A stretch of 64,000 nucleotides of DNA, taken from positions 62,001 through 126,000 of the forward strand of contig JADJQW010000002.1 in assembly GCA_016712535.1 (NCBI GenBank). Reading direction: 5' to 3'. A model generated the notes under the pieces. It was given only the letters and a program-made list of their open reading frames with translations. It made no database searches and was not told the origin of the DNA. Position numbers and translations under genes: made by a program. Of this stretch, positions 9,092-17,029 are shown piece by piece; position 1 is the stretch's first letter; every line of letters begins with the position of its first letter. The DNA is from Flavobacteriales bacterium. GTDB lineage: Bacteria > Bacteroidota > Bacteroidia > Flavobacteriales_F > PHOS-HE28.

Positions 9092-11305
9092 GCGGGAACC
9101 AATGGCAGCGCCACGGCCTGCGGCAACGGAGCCGCGATCGACCTCTTCGCGCAGCTCGGCGGTGCGCCCGATGCGGGCGGCACCTGGAGCGGACCATCAG
9201 CGGTGGTCGGCAGCAGCTACGATCCCGCCACGATGAACCCGGGCATCTACACCTACACCATCGCCGCGGTGACGCCGTGTGCTGGAGCAAGTTCGAGTGT
9301 GACGATCACCGAAGAATCCCCGGGCGATCCAGGCCTTCCTGGAACGATTGACCTATGCCCAGGAAGCGACCCTGTGAACCTGTTCATGCTTCTAGGCGGT
9401 ACGCCGCAAGCCGGAGGCGTTTGGACGAACCCGGATGGCGTGACATTCAACGGGACCTTCAATCCAAGCACTGACATCGGCGGAGCACAGACTTATACCA
9501 TCGCTGGTGTTGCGTGTCCGAACGCATTAGCGATCGTCACCGTGAACGTATTGCCCGGACCCAATGCCGGCGACGACAACAGCATCGTACTCTGCAGCAC
9601 GGATGCCCCCTTCGCCATGATCGGGCAACTCGCGGGCGCTCCTGATGCAAGCGGCACATGGACCGATGCGAATGGCACGACCGCTCAATCGAGCTTCAAC
9701 CCCGCCACATCGATTCCGGGCATATACACCTATACGGTAACCGGTGGCGGCACTTGCCCCGATGACCAATCGTCGCTCACCATTACGGTGAATACCGCGC
9801 CGCTTGCGGGCATCGGCGGCTCCTTGACATTATGCGCGAGCGGGGGGTCCGCCTCCTTGTTCGACGGGCTCAGCGGCACCCTCGATGCGGGTGGAAGCTG
9901 GACCGCTCCCAATGGCGCTGCGCATGGAACCACGATCAATCCGGCGTTAGATGCATCGGGCACGTACACGTACACGGTCACAGGAATCGCACCCTGCCCT
10001 TCGGCCAACAGCTTGGTGCAGGTCACGATCAACCCCGTTCCGATGGCGGGAGAAGACGGCGCGCTCAGCATCTGCACTTCGGGCCCTGCGACAAACCTGT
10101 TCATGCAGCTCGGCGGAACGCCGCAGGCCACCGGGACATGGACCGATCCCCTAGGCGCCCCCTTCAGCGGCTTGTTTGACCCGGCCACGGGTCAGGCTGG
10201 ACCCTATACCTACACGGTGCCGGGCTTGGCTCCTTGCGTCAACGATGATGCACTGGTCTTTGTGAGCGTTAGCATCGCCGGCGATGCGGGGGCCTCAGGA
10301 GCGATCTCTTTCTGCTCGGGCGATGATCCCGCGGATCTCTTCAATGTGCTTGGAGGAACGCCGGATGCCGGTGGAGCATGGGTCGCTCCCGATGGCAGCA
10401 CAACAGTGAGCACCTTCGATCCGGCCACCAGCGCACCTGGCGTTTACACCTATTTCGTTTCTCCTGCAGCGCCTTGCCCCGCAGTGAGCGCAACGGTGGC
10501 CACAACGGTGATTCCGCCTGCGGTGGCCGATTTCCTTGCCGAGAGCGAAGGCGAGTGCGTGCCGCTTGAGGTGACGTTCTCGCACGCCTACACGGGCACC
10601 GGCACATGCACATGGATCATCGGCGATGAGCCGCCGCTCATGGAGTGCGCTCCCTTTGTCTACACCGTCAACGAACCGGGCAGCTTTGACGTGACGCTCA
10701 TCGTCGACGCAGGGAACGGTTGCGGCGCGGACACCTTGACGGTGGAGGACGCCGTAACCGCGTTCGCGCCGCCGACAGCCGACTTCACCATGCTGCCCGA
10801 AGTGATCACCACCCTGCAGCCGGTCGGCTTCTTCAGCAACACGACCACAGGAGCCAGCACCTATTCCTGGCAGATCAATGAGGAGCCTGTATCCGAAGAG
10901 CTTGACCTGCGCTACACCTTCCCCGCACAGATCGGTGATGCATACGGCGTCTGCTTGATCGCATATGCGAGCGCGCTATGCGCCGATACGTCCTGCCGCA
11001 CCATCACCCTTGCCGATGGCATGGTGCTCTGGGTCCCGAACACCTTCACCCCGAACAACGACAACAAGAATGAGGGCTTCGCGCCTGTCACCTTCGGCAT
11101 CGATGAGCGATTCTACCGCTTCGAGGTGTACGACCGCTGGGGCTTGCGGGTGTTCTTGAGCGAGACACCGGGCGAGACCTGGGATGGCCGCATGGCTGAC
11201 GGGTCTGACGCCCCCATGGACGTGTATGTCTGGCAGGTGCGCGTGAAGGACTTGTTCAGTGGAGACCGGGTGGAGCGCATCGGGCATGTTAACCTGCTGC
11301 GGTGA
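8729..11305 (+). CDS. C-terminal piece of the giant repeat protein (repeats 25-32, PKD-like domains, T9SS type B domain)
   Basis: This frame holds the last repeats, which diverge toward the C-terminus (units 28-32 are clearly different in sequence), two PKD-like domains (VADFLAESEGECVPLEVTFSH; PTADFTMLPEV) and the T9SS type B sorting domain (FTPNNDNKNEGF, YDRWGLRVF, WDGRMADG, VYVWQVRVKDLF). The short stretch 8481-8728 belongs to the same protein in a third frame, between the extra G and the extra T. The ATG at 8729 is only an in-frame codon, not a natural start. Confidence 0.65.
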   Translation: MVGSSYDPATMNAGIYTYTIAAVAPCLGSSATVTITENAPADAGSDGSITACDVGAAQSLFAALGGAPQAGGTWSGPSAVAGGNYDPATMTPGAYIYTVNGVAPCTNASATVTVTETSSPNAGTNGSATACGNGAAIDLFAQLGGAPDAGGTWSGPSAVVGSSYDPATMNPGIYTYTIAAVTPCAGASSSVTITEESPGDPGLPGTIDLCPGSDPVNLFMLLGGTPQAGGVWTNPDGVTFNGTFNPSTDIGGAQTYTIAGVACPNALAIVTVNVLPGPNAGDDNSIVLCSTDAPFAMIGQLAGAPDASGTWTDANGTTAQSSFNPATSIPGIYTYTVTGGGTCPDDQSSLTITVNTAPLAGIGGSLTLCASGGSASLFDGLSGTLDAGGSWTAPNGAAHGTTINPALDASGTYTYTVTGIAPCPSANSLVQVTINPVPMAGEDGALSICTSGPATNLFMQLGGTPQATGTWTDPLGAPFSGLFDPATGQAGPYTYTVPGLAPCVNDDALVFVSVSIAGDAGASGAISFCSGDDPADLFNVLGGTPDAGGAWVAPDGSTTVSTFDPATSAPGVYTYFVSPAAPCPAVSATVATTVIPPAVADFLAESEGECVPLEVTFSHAYTGTGTCTWIIGDEPPLMECAPFVYTVNEPGSFDVTLIVDAGNGCGADTLTVEDAVTAFAPPTADFTMLPEVITTLQPVGFFSNTTTGASTYSWQINEEPVSEELDLRYTFPAQIGDAYGVCLIAYASALCADTSCRTITLADGMVLWVPNTFTPNNDNKNEGFAPVTFGIDERFYRFEVYDRWGLRVFLSETPGETWDGRMADGSDAPMDVYVWQVRVKDLFSGDRVERIGHVNLLR

Positions 11306-11380
11306 GGCAGCAGATCACCTTCCCACTGGCAGGTATCTTCGCCGCGCTCGCTGCGCAACCGTTCGCAAGAGCCTACCCCT

Positions 11381-12097
11381 TTGCCCGAGCGCCTCGTCAT
11401 CATCCCCACCTACAACGAGCGCGAGAACATACGCGAGGTCATCGCGCGCGTGATCGGACTGCAACCGCCTTTCGACCTCCTCGTTGTTGATGACGGCTCG
11501 CCCGACGGCACCGCCGCACTGGTGAAAGAGGCCCAAGGCCTGCACCCTGGTCGCATCCATCTGATCGAGCGAGCAGGCAAGCAAGGCCTTGGCACGGCTT
11601 ACATCAACGGTTTCAAGTGGGCGCTTGCCAACGGCTACAGCTTCATCTTCGAGATGGATGCCGACTTCTCGCACAACCCCGACGACCTGGTACGGCTCTG
11701 GAGGGCCTGCGCCGATGGCGGCGACATGAGCGTGGGTTCCCGCTACGTGGAAGGCGGCCAGGTGCGCGACTGGAGCTGGGACCGCATCATCCTGAGCTAT
11801 TGCGCATCGCTCTATGTGCGTGCCATCCTGTGGCTCGGGGTGCGAGACACCACTGCGGGCTTCGTGTGCTACACGCGACGGGTGCTCGAAGCGCTGCCTT
11901 TGGATGAAGTGCGCTTCATCGGATACGCCTTCCAGATCGAGATGAAGTACCGCACCCGGCGCAAGGGCTTCCGCATCGTTGAAGTGCCCATCACCTTCAT
12001 CGATCGGGCCAAGGGCACCAGCAAGATGAACTCGAGCATCTTCCGCGAGGCCATCATCGGCGTGCTGCAGATGCGCTTCGGCGGATGGATCAAGTGA
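11381..12097 (+). CDS. Polyprenol monophosphomannose synthase-like family 2 glycosyltransferase
   Basis: 238 aa, the usual length for single-domain dolichyl/polyprenyl-phosphate mannosyltransferases. The N-terminus LVIIPTYNERENI is the GT-A nucleotide-binding start, and VVDDGSPDGT with EMDADFSHNP carries the DDG and DAD metal/nucleotide sites. GSRYVEGG and DTTAGFVCYTRRVLE are typical of the DPM1 group, which moves mannose from GDP-mannose to a polyprenyl phosphate carrier on the cytoplasmic membrane. There is no C-terminal membrane domain. The start is TTG at 11381, chosen because the family motif begins four codons later. It lies 75 nt after the giant repeat gene and 4 nt before pyrC, so it is probably co-transcribed with pyrC. 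Confidence 0.85.
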   Translation: MPERLVIIPTYNERENIREVIARVIGLQPPFDLLVVDDGSPDGTAALVKEAQGLHPGRIHLIERAGKQGLGTAYINGFKWALANGYSFIFEMDADFSHNPDDLVRLWRACADGGDMSVGSRYVEGGQVRDWSWDRIILSYCASLYVRAILWLGVRDTTAGFVCYTRRVLEALPLDEVRFIGYAFQIEMKYRTRRKGFRIVEVPITFIDRAKGTSKMNSSIFREAIIGVLQMRFGGWIK

Positions 12098-12101
12098 AGC
12101 C

Positions 12102-13439
12102 ATGGAGAAGCTCCTGATCCGCGATGCGCAGGTGGTGAACGACGGGAAGGTGTTCCACGCCGATGTGCTCGTGCATGGCGACCGAATCGAGCGTTTGGCG
12201 CCGGAAGGCATCGGAACGGCTGCTGGCGCGAAGGAACATGTCGCTCGGGGCCGTCACCTCCTGCCCGGAGCCATCGATGATCAAGTGCACTTCCGTGAGC
12301 CGGGCCTCATGCACAAGGAGGACATCGCGCATGGGAGCGCGGCGGCGGCTGCAGGCGGCATCACCAGCTACATGGAGATGCCCAACACGGTGCCGCAGAC
12401 GCTCACGCAGGAGCTGCTCGAGGAGAAATACCAGATGGCCGCTGCGAGCAGCGTGGTCAACTATTCCTTCTACATGGGCTGCGGCGCTAACAACATCGAG
12501 GAAGTCGTTCGCACCGACCCGCGCATGGTCTGCGGGCTGAAGGCCTTCCTCGGCAGCAGCACCGGCGACATGGTGATCAGCGACGACGCTGCGCGCGATA
12601 CGCTGTTCCGCCGTGCGCACATGCTCCTGGCCGTCCACGCCGAGGACGACCCCACGATCAAGATCGAACTGGAGAAGCGCACCGCCCGTTTCGGCCCAGA
12701 CATCCCCATCGAGGAGCATCCGCTGATCCGCAGCGCCGAGGCCTGTTACACGAGCAGCAGTGCAGCGGTAGCGCGGGCGAAGGCATTCGGCACACGTTTG
12801 CATGTGCTGCACATCAGCACGGCGCGCGAGCTGGAGCTCTTTGAGCCCGGCCCGTTGGAGGCCAAGCGCATCACTGCGGAAGCATGCGTGCACCATCTCT
12901 GGTTCACCGATGCCGATTACGCCGCCAAAGGCAGCTTGATCAAGTGGAACCCCGCCGTGAAGACCCGCGCCGACCGGGACGCCATCCGCAGCGCCCTGCA
13001 CGATGGCCGGATCGATGTGGTGGCCACCGACCATGCGCCGCACACGCTGAAGGAGAAAGCCATGCCGTACGCGCAATGCCCCAGCGGCGGCCCCTTGGTG
13101 CAGCATGCCTTGCCGGCAATGCTGGAACTGGCGCGCCAAGGCGTGCTCACCGTGCCGCAAGTGGTGGAGAAGATGTGCCATGCGCCGGCACGGCTCTTCG
13201 ATATCTCGGATCGCGGCTATGTGCGCGAAGGCTGGAAGGCCGACCTGGTCCTCATTGACCTCGATGCGCCCTGGACCGTGACGCGCGAAGGGGTGCAGAG
13301 CAAATGCGGCTGGTCGCCATTCGAAGGGGAGCGCTTCCATGCGCGCGTGCTGCGCACCTGGGTGAACGGCAGGCTCTGCTACGCAGAAGGAAGAGTGGAT
13401 GCATCCATGCGCGGAGAGCGCCTCCGATTCGCCCGATGA
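12102..13439 (+). CDS. pyrC: Dihydroorotase (pyrimidine biosynthesis)
   Basis: 445 aa amidohydrolase that cyclises carbamoyl-aspartate to dihydroorotate. Visible motifs are the N-terminal metal motif DDQVHFREPG, the carbamylated-lysine region GLKAFLGSSTGDM, the metal histidines in LLAVHAEDD and LHVLHISTA, and the catalytic aspartate in VVATDHAPHT. The first histidine of the usual HxH is glutamine; from memory this is normal for the Bacteroidota branch. Members of this group are commonly annotated as dihydroorotase, although allantoinase or hydantoinase relatives share the fold. It sits 4 nt after the glycosyltransferase, and its stop overlaps the next gene by ATGA. Confidence 0.88.
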   Translation: MEKLLIRDAQVVNDGKVFHADVLVHGDRIERLAPEGIGTAAGAKEHVARGRHLLPGAIDDQVHFREPGLMHKEDIAHGSAAAAAGGITSYMEMPNTVPQTLTQELLEEKYQMAAASSVVNYSFYMGCGANNIEEVVRTDPRMVCGLKAFLGSSTGDMVISDDAARDTLFRRAHMLLAVHAEDDPTIKIELEKRTARFGPDIPIEEHPLIRSAEACYTSSSAAVARAKAFGTRLHVLHISTARELELFEPGPLEAKRITAEACVHHLWFTDADYAAKGSLIKWNPAVKTRADRDAIRSALHDGRIDVVATDHAPHTLKEKAMPYAQCPSGGPLVQHALPAMLELARQGVLTVPQVVEKMCHAPARLFDISDRGYVREGWKADLVLIDLDAPWTVTREGVQSKCGWSPFEGERFHARVLRTWVNGRLCYAEGRVDASMRGERLRFAR

Positions 13440-13825
13440 AGCCACTGCCCATCATCGCGATCCTCTTGCTCAGCGCATGCGAAGCGGAGGCCCCGCTGCC
13501 CGATGACGTCCTCGACCGCGAGCGATTCACCGAGGTGATGGTGGGCATGACGCTACTCGAGGCACGAATGAGCCAGGAGATGATGGTGGTGCCCGCTGAT
13601 GCTCCGCCGATGGCGCTCTACTGCAAGGAGCTCTATGCGGAGCACGGCATCGATAGCGCCGCCTTCCGCAGGAGCTTCGACCACTACGCCATGCGTCCTG
13701 AGGAAATGAAGGCGGTCTACGATGACGTGGTGGAGCGCTTGCGCCGCATGAAGGACGGCTGGCCTCAGCCCGCTGCGGCGAAAGACACCGCATTGGCCAC
13801 GGATTCCTCGAGCGGCAGGAATTGA
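13436..13825 (+). CDS. DUF4296-like lipoprotein
   Basis: 129 aa. The start ATG at 13436 overlaps the pyrC stop (ATGA), which indicates translational coupling. The N-terminus MKPLPIIAILLLSAC is a lipoprotein signal with the lipobox LLSAC. The body, with FTEVMVGMTLLEARM, LYCKELYAEHGIDSAAFRRSFDHY and MKAVYDDVVERL, matches what I recall of the Bacteroidota DUF4296 family, whose function is unknown. The last 61 nt overlap the end of the convergent epimerase gene. Confidence 0.75.
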   Translation: MKPLPIIAILLLSACEAEAPLPDDVLDRERFTEVMVGMTLLEARMSQEMMVVPADAPPMALYCKELYAEHGIDSAAFRRSFDHYAMRPEEMKAVYDDVVERLRRMKDGWPQPAAAKDTALATDSSSGRN

Positions 13826-14763
13826 TGCCCGAGCACGGCGTCGACCTTCGCGTTGCTGTACGCGCGGGCGCTCAATGCGCTCGACACCGTGGCCTTCGTG
13901 ACCAACGGCGATGATCCGGTAAGCAGCGAACGCATGCGCTCAGCGCGCCATGCCAGAGCGAGCATCCACGGCTTCGCCTCTGAGACGGGCGGCTCCTGCC
14001 CGAAGCACTCAGCCGCCAACTCGAACAGCCTCTTGTACCTGGCATTCGCGCCAACGAGCAGATAACGCTCGCCGGGAACGCCCCGATCCATGAGCTTGCG
14101 CATGCAGGCCGCCACATCCCGCGCATCAACGAAAGCATTCGAGCCTGTGGTGTACCAGCGCGTGCCGCTCCGCAGTCGCTCGATGAGCGTCATGCTGCTG
14201 CGCCCCGGCAACCCGGGACCGATGATCACGCTCGGATTCACGATCACCGCGTCGAGCCCCTCGGCGATGCCCCGATGCACCTCGAGCTCCGCCAGATGCT
14301 TGCTGCGCGCATATTCGGAACTGCAGCGGCCATCCGTGAAGGCCATCGACTCATCGCGCAACACTCCCGGTTGCGCTGCGCCGATCGCGGCCGTGCTGCT
14401 CACATGGCAAAGGCGCTTCACGCCGGCCTCAAGCGCGGCATTCACCAGGTTGGCCGTGCCTTGCACGTTCACTGCATGCAGCGCGTCGGCCTTGCGCGGG
14501 TCGAAGCTCACCAGCGCAGCGGCATGGTACACGTGCTCCACGCCATCCATCGCATCAGCAAGCGCGGTGACATCCTGGATGTCGGCTTCCGCCCACTCGA
14601 TCCGCGCGACCAGATCACCGGCCCCGTAGTGATGGAACACGCGGTCAACGATGGAAGCATCGGATCCGCCGCGTCGCAATGCCCGGACGGTGCGCCCCTC
14701 GCGGAGCAGCTCCAGCAACAGATGCGTGCCCACGATGCCGGTGGCGCCCGTGACGAGGTCCAT
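13765..14763 (-). CDS. NAD-dependent epimerase/dehydratase (extended SDR)
   Basis: 332 aa from ATG at 14763, chosen because it directly precedes the Rossmann motif VTGATGIVGTHLL; the frame stays open farther upstream but without homology-like sequence. The NAD(P)-binding Gly-rich loop (residues 4-13), the strand VYHAAALVSF, the catalytic Ser in HVSSTAAIG and the YARSK (YxxxK) pair are all present. It resembles dihydroflavonol-4-reductase-type SDRs acting on sugar nucleotides or lipids; the substrate cannot be told. The 3' end overlaps the DUF4296 gene tail to tail by 61 nt. A TACCTTGC box lies 5 nt before the start. Confidence 0.82.
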   Translation of the reverse strand: MDLVTGATGIVGTHLLLELLREGRTVRALRRGGSDASIVDRVFHHYGAGDLVARIEWAEADIQDVTALADAMDGVEHVYHAAALVSFDPRKADALHAVNVQGTANLVNAALEAGVKRLCHVSSTAAIGAAQPGVLRDESMAFTDGRCSSEYARSKHLAELEVHRGIAEGLDAVIVNPSVIIGPGLPGRSSMTLIERLRSGTRWYTTGSNAFVDARDVAACMRKLMDRGVPGERYLLVGANARYKRLFELAAECFGQEPPVSEAKPWMLALAWRAERMRSLLTGSSPLVTKATVSSALSARAYSNAKVDAVLGHQFLPLEESVANAVSFAAAG

Positions 14764-14768
14764 GGCGC

Positions 14769-14776
14769 GCAAGGTA
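14769..14776 (-). promoter_or_regulatory. Putative -7 box of the epimerase gene, leaderless layout
   Basis: The minus strand reads TACCTTGC, one mismatch from TAnnTTTG, with only 5 nt to the ATG at 14763. The transcript would begin at or next to the start codon. Confidence 0.45.
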
Positions 14777-14795
14777 GGCGGGCGTTCCCGGCCTC

Positions 14796-14803
14796 TACCT
14801 TCG
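14796..14803 (+). promoter_or_regulatory. Putative -7 box of tyrS
   Basis: TACCTTCG lies 27 nt upstream of the tyrS ATG and 20 nt from the divergent box of the epimerase, making a compact divergent promoter region. Confidence 0.45.
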
Positions 14804-14830
14804 CCGCCGCCCGTTCGCGGGCCTCTTGGA

Positions 14831-15849
14831 ATGACCAACTACATCGAGGAACTCCGTTGGCGCGGACTGCTGCACGACAGCATGCCCGGCGCCGAAGAGC
14901 AATTGGCCAAGGGCCAGCAGCGCGGCTACATCGGCTTCGACCCCACGGCCGACAGCCTGCACGTGGGCAACATGGTGCAGATCATGATGCTCGTGCATTT
15001 CCAGCGCTGCGGCAATACGCCTATCGCGCTGGTGGGCGGCGCCACCGGCATGGTGGGCGACCCCAGCGGCAAGAGCTCAATTGGTGCAGGGCTACGACTT
15101 CTACTGGCTGTGGAAGAACAAGGGCTGCAACTTCCAGATGGGCGGCAGCGACCAGTGGGGCAACATCACCACCGGCACCGAACTGATCCGGCGCATGGGC
15201 GGCGAAGAGGCGGTGAGCAATCCTGCTTTCGCCATCACCACGCCGCTGCTCACCAAGGCCGATGGCACCAAGTTCGGCAAGAGCGAGAGCGGCAACGTGT
15301 GGCTCGATGCCAAGCGCACATCACCCTACAAGTTCTACCAGTTCTGGTTGAATGTAGGCGACATGGAAGCCGAGAAGTGCCTGCGGATCTTCACTACGGG
15401 AACGCGAACGCGTTGAGGCGCTGATCGCGGAACATGCCAAGACGCCGCACCTGCGCGCGGTGCAGAAAGCTCTGGCGGAGGACATCACACGAAGGGTGCA
15501 TGGGGAGGCGGAACTGAAGGCGGCGAAGCAGGCCAGTGAGATCCTCTTTGGCAACGCCACCTCAGATGCGCTGAAGCAGCTCTCCGAACAGCAATGGCTC
15601 GATGTGTTCGAGGGCGTGCCGCAAGCGGAAGTGAGACGAGAAACACTCAGTGGCACAACCATCATCGACCTGCTCACCGACCGCACCGGCTTCCTGCCGA
15701 GCAAGGGCGAGGCGAAGCGTGCGCTGAAGGAGGGCAGCATCAGCGTGAACCGGGAGAAGGTGGATGAGCTATGGCAGCCCAAGGCCGATGGCCGCTTCGT
15801 GCTGCTGCAACGCGGAAAGAAGAACTACTTCCTGGTGAAGGTGGTGTGA
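14831..15849 (+). pseudogene. tyrS: Tyrosyl-tRNA synthetase with internal deletion and frameshift
   Basis: The N-terminus is a normal TyrS (GFDPTADSLHVGNM, the HIGH-like site; LVGGATGMVGDPSGKS). At about 15075 the sequence jumps to VQGYDFYWLWKNKGC in another frame, omitting roughly 105 residues (about 315-320 nt) of the Rossmann domain that link GDPSGKS to the QGYDF helix. It then continues with GGSDQWGNITTG and the KMSKS-like KFGKS. Near 15397 a second change (2 nt lost or 1 gained) shifts frame again, after which the C-terminal part with the S4 RNA-binding domain (GFLPSKGEAKRALKEGSISVNREKV) runs to the natural stop at 15849. As written, no active enzyme can be made. Since TyrS is essential, either another copy exists or the assembly is wrong here. 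Confidence 0.85.
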
Positions 15850-15862
15850 TGGATAGCCGAGG

Positions 15863-16936
15863 TCAATTACCGCTCACCCCGAACGGTACTTGATCGATCA
15901 GGACAGGCGCAGCTACAGGGTTTGCTCTGTAGTGGATGCTCATCGTGTATGTGCCAGGCTTCAGCTCATAGGCCTTGTATCCGAAGGAGGTACGCTTGCC
16001 AAGAGGGAAACAGTGGTATCGGCCCAACGCAGGCTTCCTTGACCGCAGACCAGCGAACGGGATACTATTTGGCAGGACAAGTTCAACGGAGGTCCATTGC
16101 ACCGGAGCGCCGTTCGTATGGGTGAGGGACATTTCAAGACCTGTGACCTTGAATGGTCGATCCAGGCAACGCTTACTCGGCAAACGGACAATAGCATAAG
16201 CAGGCATCACGGACCGGTCCGTCCGAATGAAGTACGCTTCCACGGCGCGCTCGGGCGCCTTAATGCGGGAATCAGTAAGGCCGGGCTGGATGAACTGCAA
16301 CGGTTGAGCCCATGTCTCGCATTCCAGTTTCCAGTCATGCCACCTTGCCGTTGAAGCATACGAAGGAGAATGCCATCCATAGCGCTTGTCGATGTAAGTC
16401 AATATGTGCTCGGTTGTCGGAAGCGGACCTTTCTTGGTCATGCAGCGCTGCACATGACAGGTGAATAGGCAGTGATCGATATCCAGATCGTAATCGATCC
16501 AATACATGAGATTCCCATTCTTGTAGTAGGTCTTATCTGAGAGAATGTAGCCATCCTTGAATACGAGTTCCTGTTGAAGCACCCCGTTCCGATAGTGCAA
16601 TCTGAACGTGCCTGAGATCAGATGGTCGGAGTCTTTTCCGAATTCCGGATCCGTCGTTGTGAGGCGCCTAGTCGGTCGCATCCGGGCTCCGCCCGGATAA
16701 ACCCCGGAATGGTTAGCCGCGTATCCCAACGTATGGATGGCGCCGAACGCATTGCTCTTTCGTTTCGTCTCTCGAAGGTCCTTTCCCACCCGGGTCGTTC
16801 CAGCGATCAACTTGAACGGAACCCTTTCCGGGCAGGGTGATTTTATACCGGTGGCCCACTGCGCCTGGCAATGAGCAAGGACCATGATTAATAGACCAAG
16901 CAGCGATACGAATCTGGCTATTCTGAGCGGGTGCAT
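15863..16936 (-). CDS. Secreted protein of unknown function with MORN-like repeat
   Basis: 357 aa from ATG at 16936, chosen because it begins a clear signal peptide (MHPLRIARFVSLLGLLIMV, cut after AHCQA). The frame extends 26 codons farther upstream without a better start. Around residues 110-145, ISGTFRLHYRNGVLQQELVF and GYILSDKTYYKNGNLMYW look like MORN-type repeats of the kind found in exported YwqK-like proteins. The C-terminal half is not recognised. It is 93 nt downstream of the acyl-protein synthetase on the same strand. Its base composition is more AT-rich than its neighbours. Confidence 0.6.
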   Translation of the reverse strand: MHPLRIARFVSLLGLLIMVLAHCQAQWATGIKSPCPERVPFKLIAGTTRVGKDLRETKRKSNAFGAIHTLGYAANHSGVYPGGARMRPTRRLTTTDPEFGKDSDHLISGTFRLHYRNGVLQQELVFKDGYILSDKTYYKNGNLMYWIDYDLDIDHCLFTCHVQRCMTKKGPLPTTEHILTYIDKRYGWHSPSYASTARWHDWKLECETWAQPLQFIQPGLTDSRIKAPERAVEAYFIRTDRSVMPAYAIVRLPSKRCLDRPFKVTGLEMSLTHTNGAPVQWTSVELVLPNSIPFAGLRSRKPALGRYHCFPLGKRTSFGYKAYELKPGTYTMSIHYRANPVAAPVLIDQVPFGVSGN

Positions 16937-17029
16937 ACCTAAGGTCGTTGGAAGGTTGGCGCTTGCCGCTGTATTGAACATGCGTGACGTCCGGAGTGTG
17001 AAATTACGTCCCACGACATTCGTCGATAC

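Larger units (their letters stand above)
2935..10518 (+). repeat. Array of 32 tandem coding repeats, about 237 bp (79 aa) each
   Basis: Unit starts were located at 2935, 3166, 3403, 3640, 3876, then every 237 nt from 4113 to 8379, then 8617, 8855, 9092, 9329 and four more divergent units. Units 5-20 are nearly identical in DNA; the outer units are diverged. Because 237 is a multiple of 3, long spurious antisense frames of up to 386 codons arise and should be ignored. Confidence 0.9.
1759..11305 (+). pseudogene. Giant repeat surface protein with T9SS type B (gliding) C-terminal domain, frameshifted three times
   Basis: Three overlapping frames are pieces of one gene. The full span is 9,547 nt; after correcting one missing and two extra bases it becomes 3,182 codons. 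Domains in order: signal peptide (MPFTGTLRRIAAFATLAMGF, cleavage near ARA/DHF); a Cys-rich N-terminal region of about 370 residues with cadherin-like strands (TDADGNTLVYSF); 32 tandem repeats of about 79 aa (nt 2935-10518); two PKD-like domains (nt about 10520-11020); and a T9SS type B sorting domain of about 90 residues starting at WVPNTFTPNNDNKNEGF and ending in VERIGHVNLLR. It is probably a cell-surface adhesin or gliding-associated protein exported by T9SS. The indels are a lost C at 3785-3788, an extra G at 8478-8480 and an extra T at 8639. Each is revealed by a near-identical intact repeat elsewhere in the gene. They may be real inactivation, phase variation or assembly error. Confidence 0.85.

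Noticed and set aside
2935..10518. Possibility that the regular repeats are a CRISPR array
   Set aside because: Units are 237 nt, coding, contiguous and without variable spacers.
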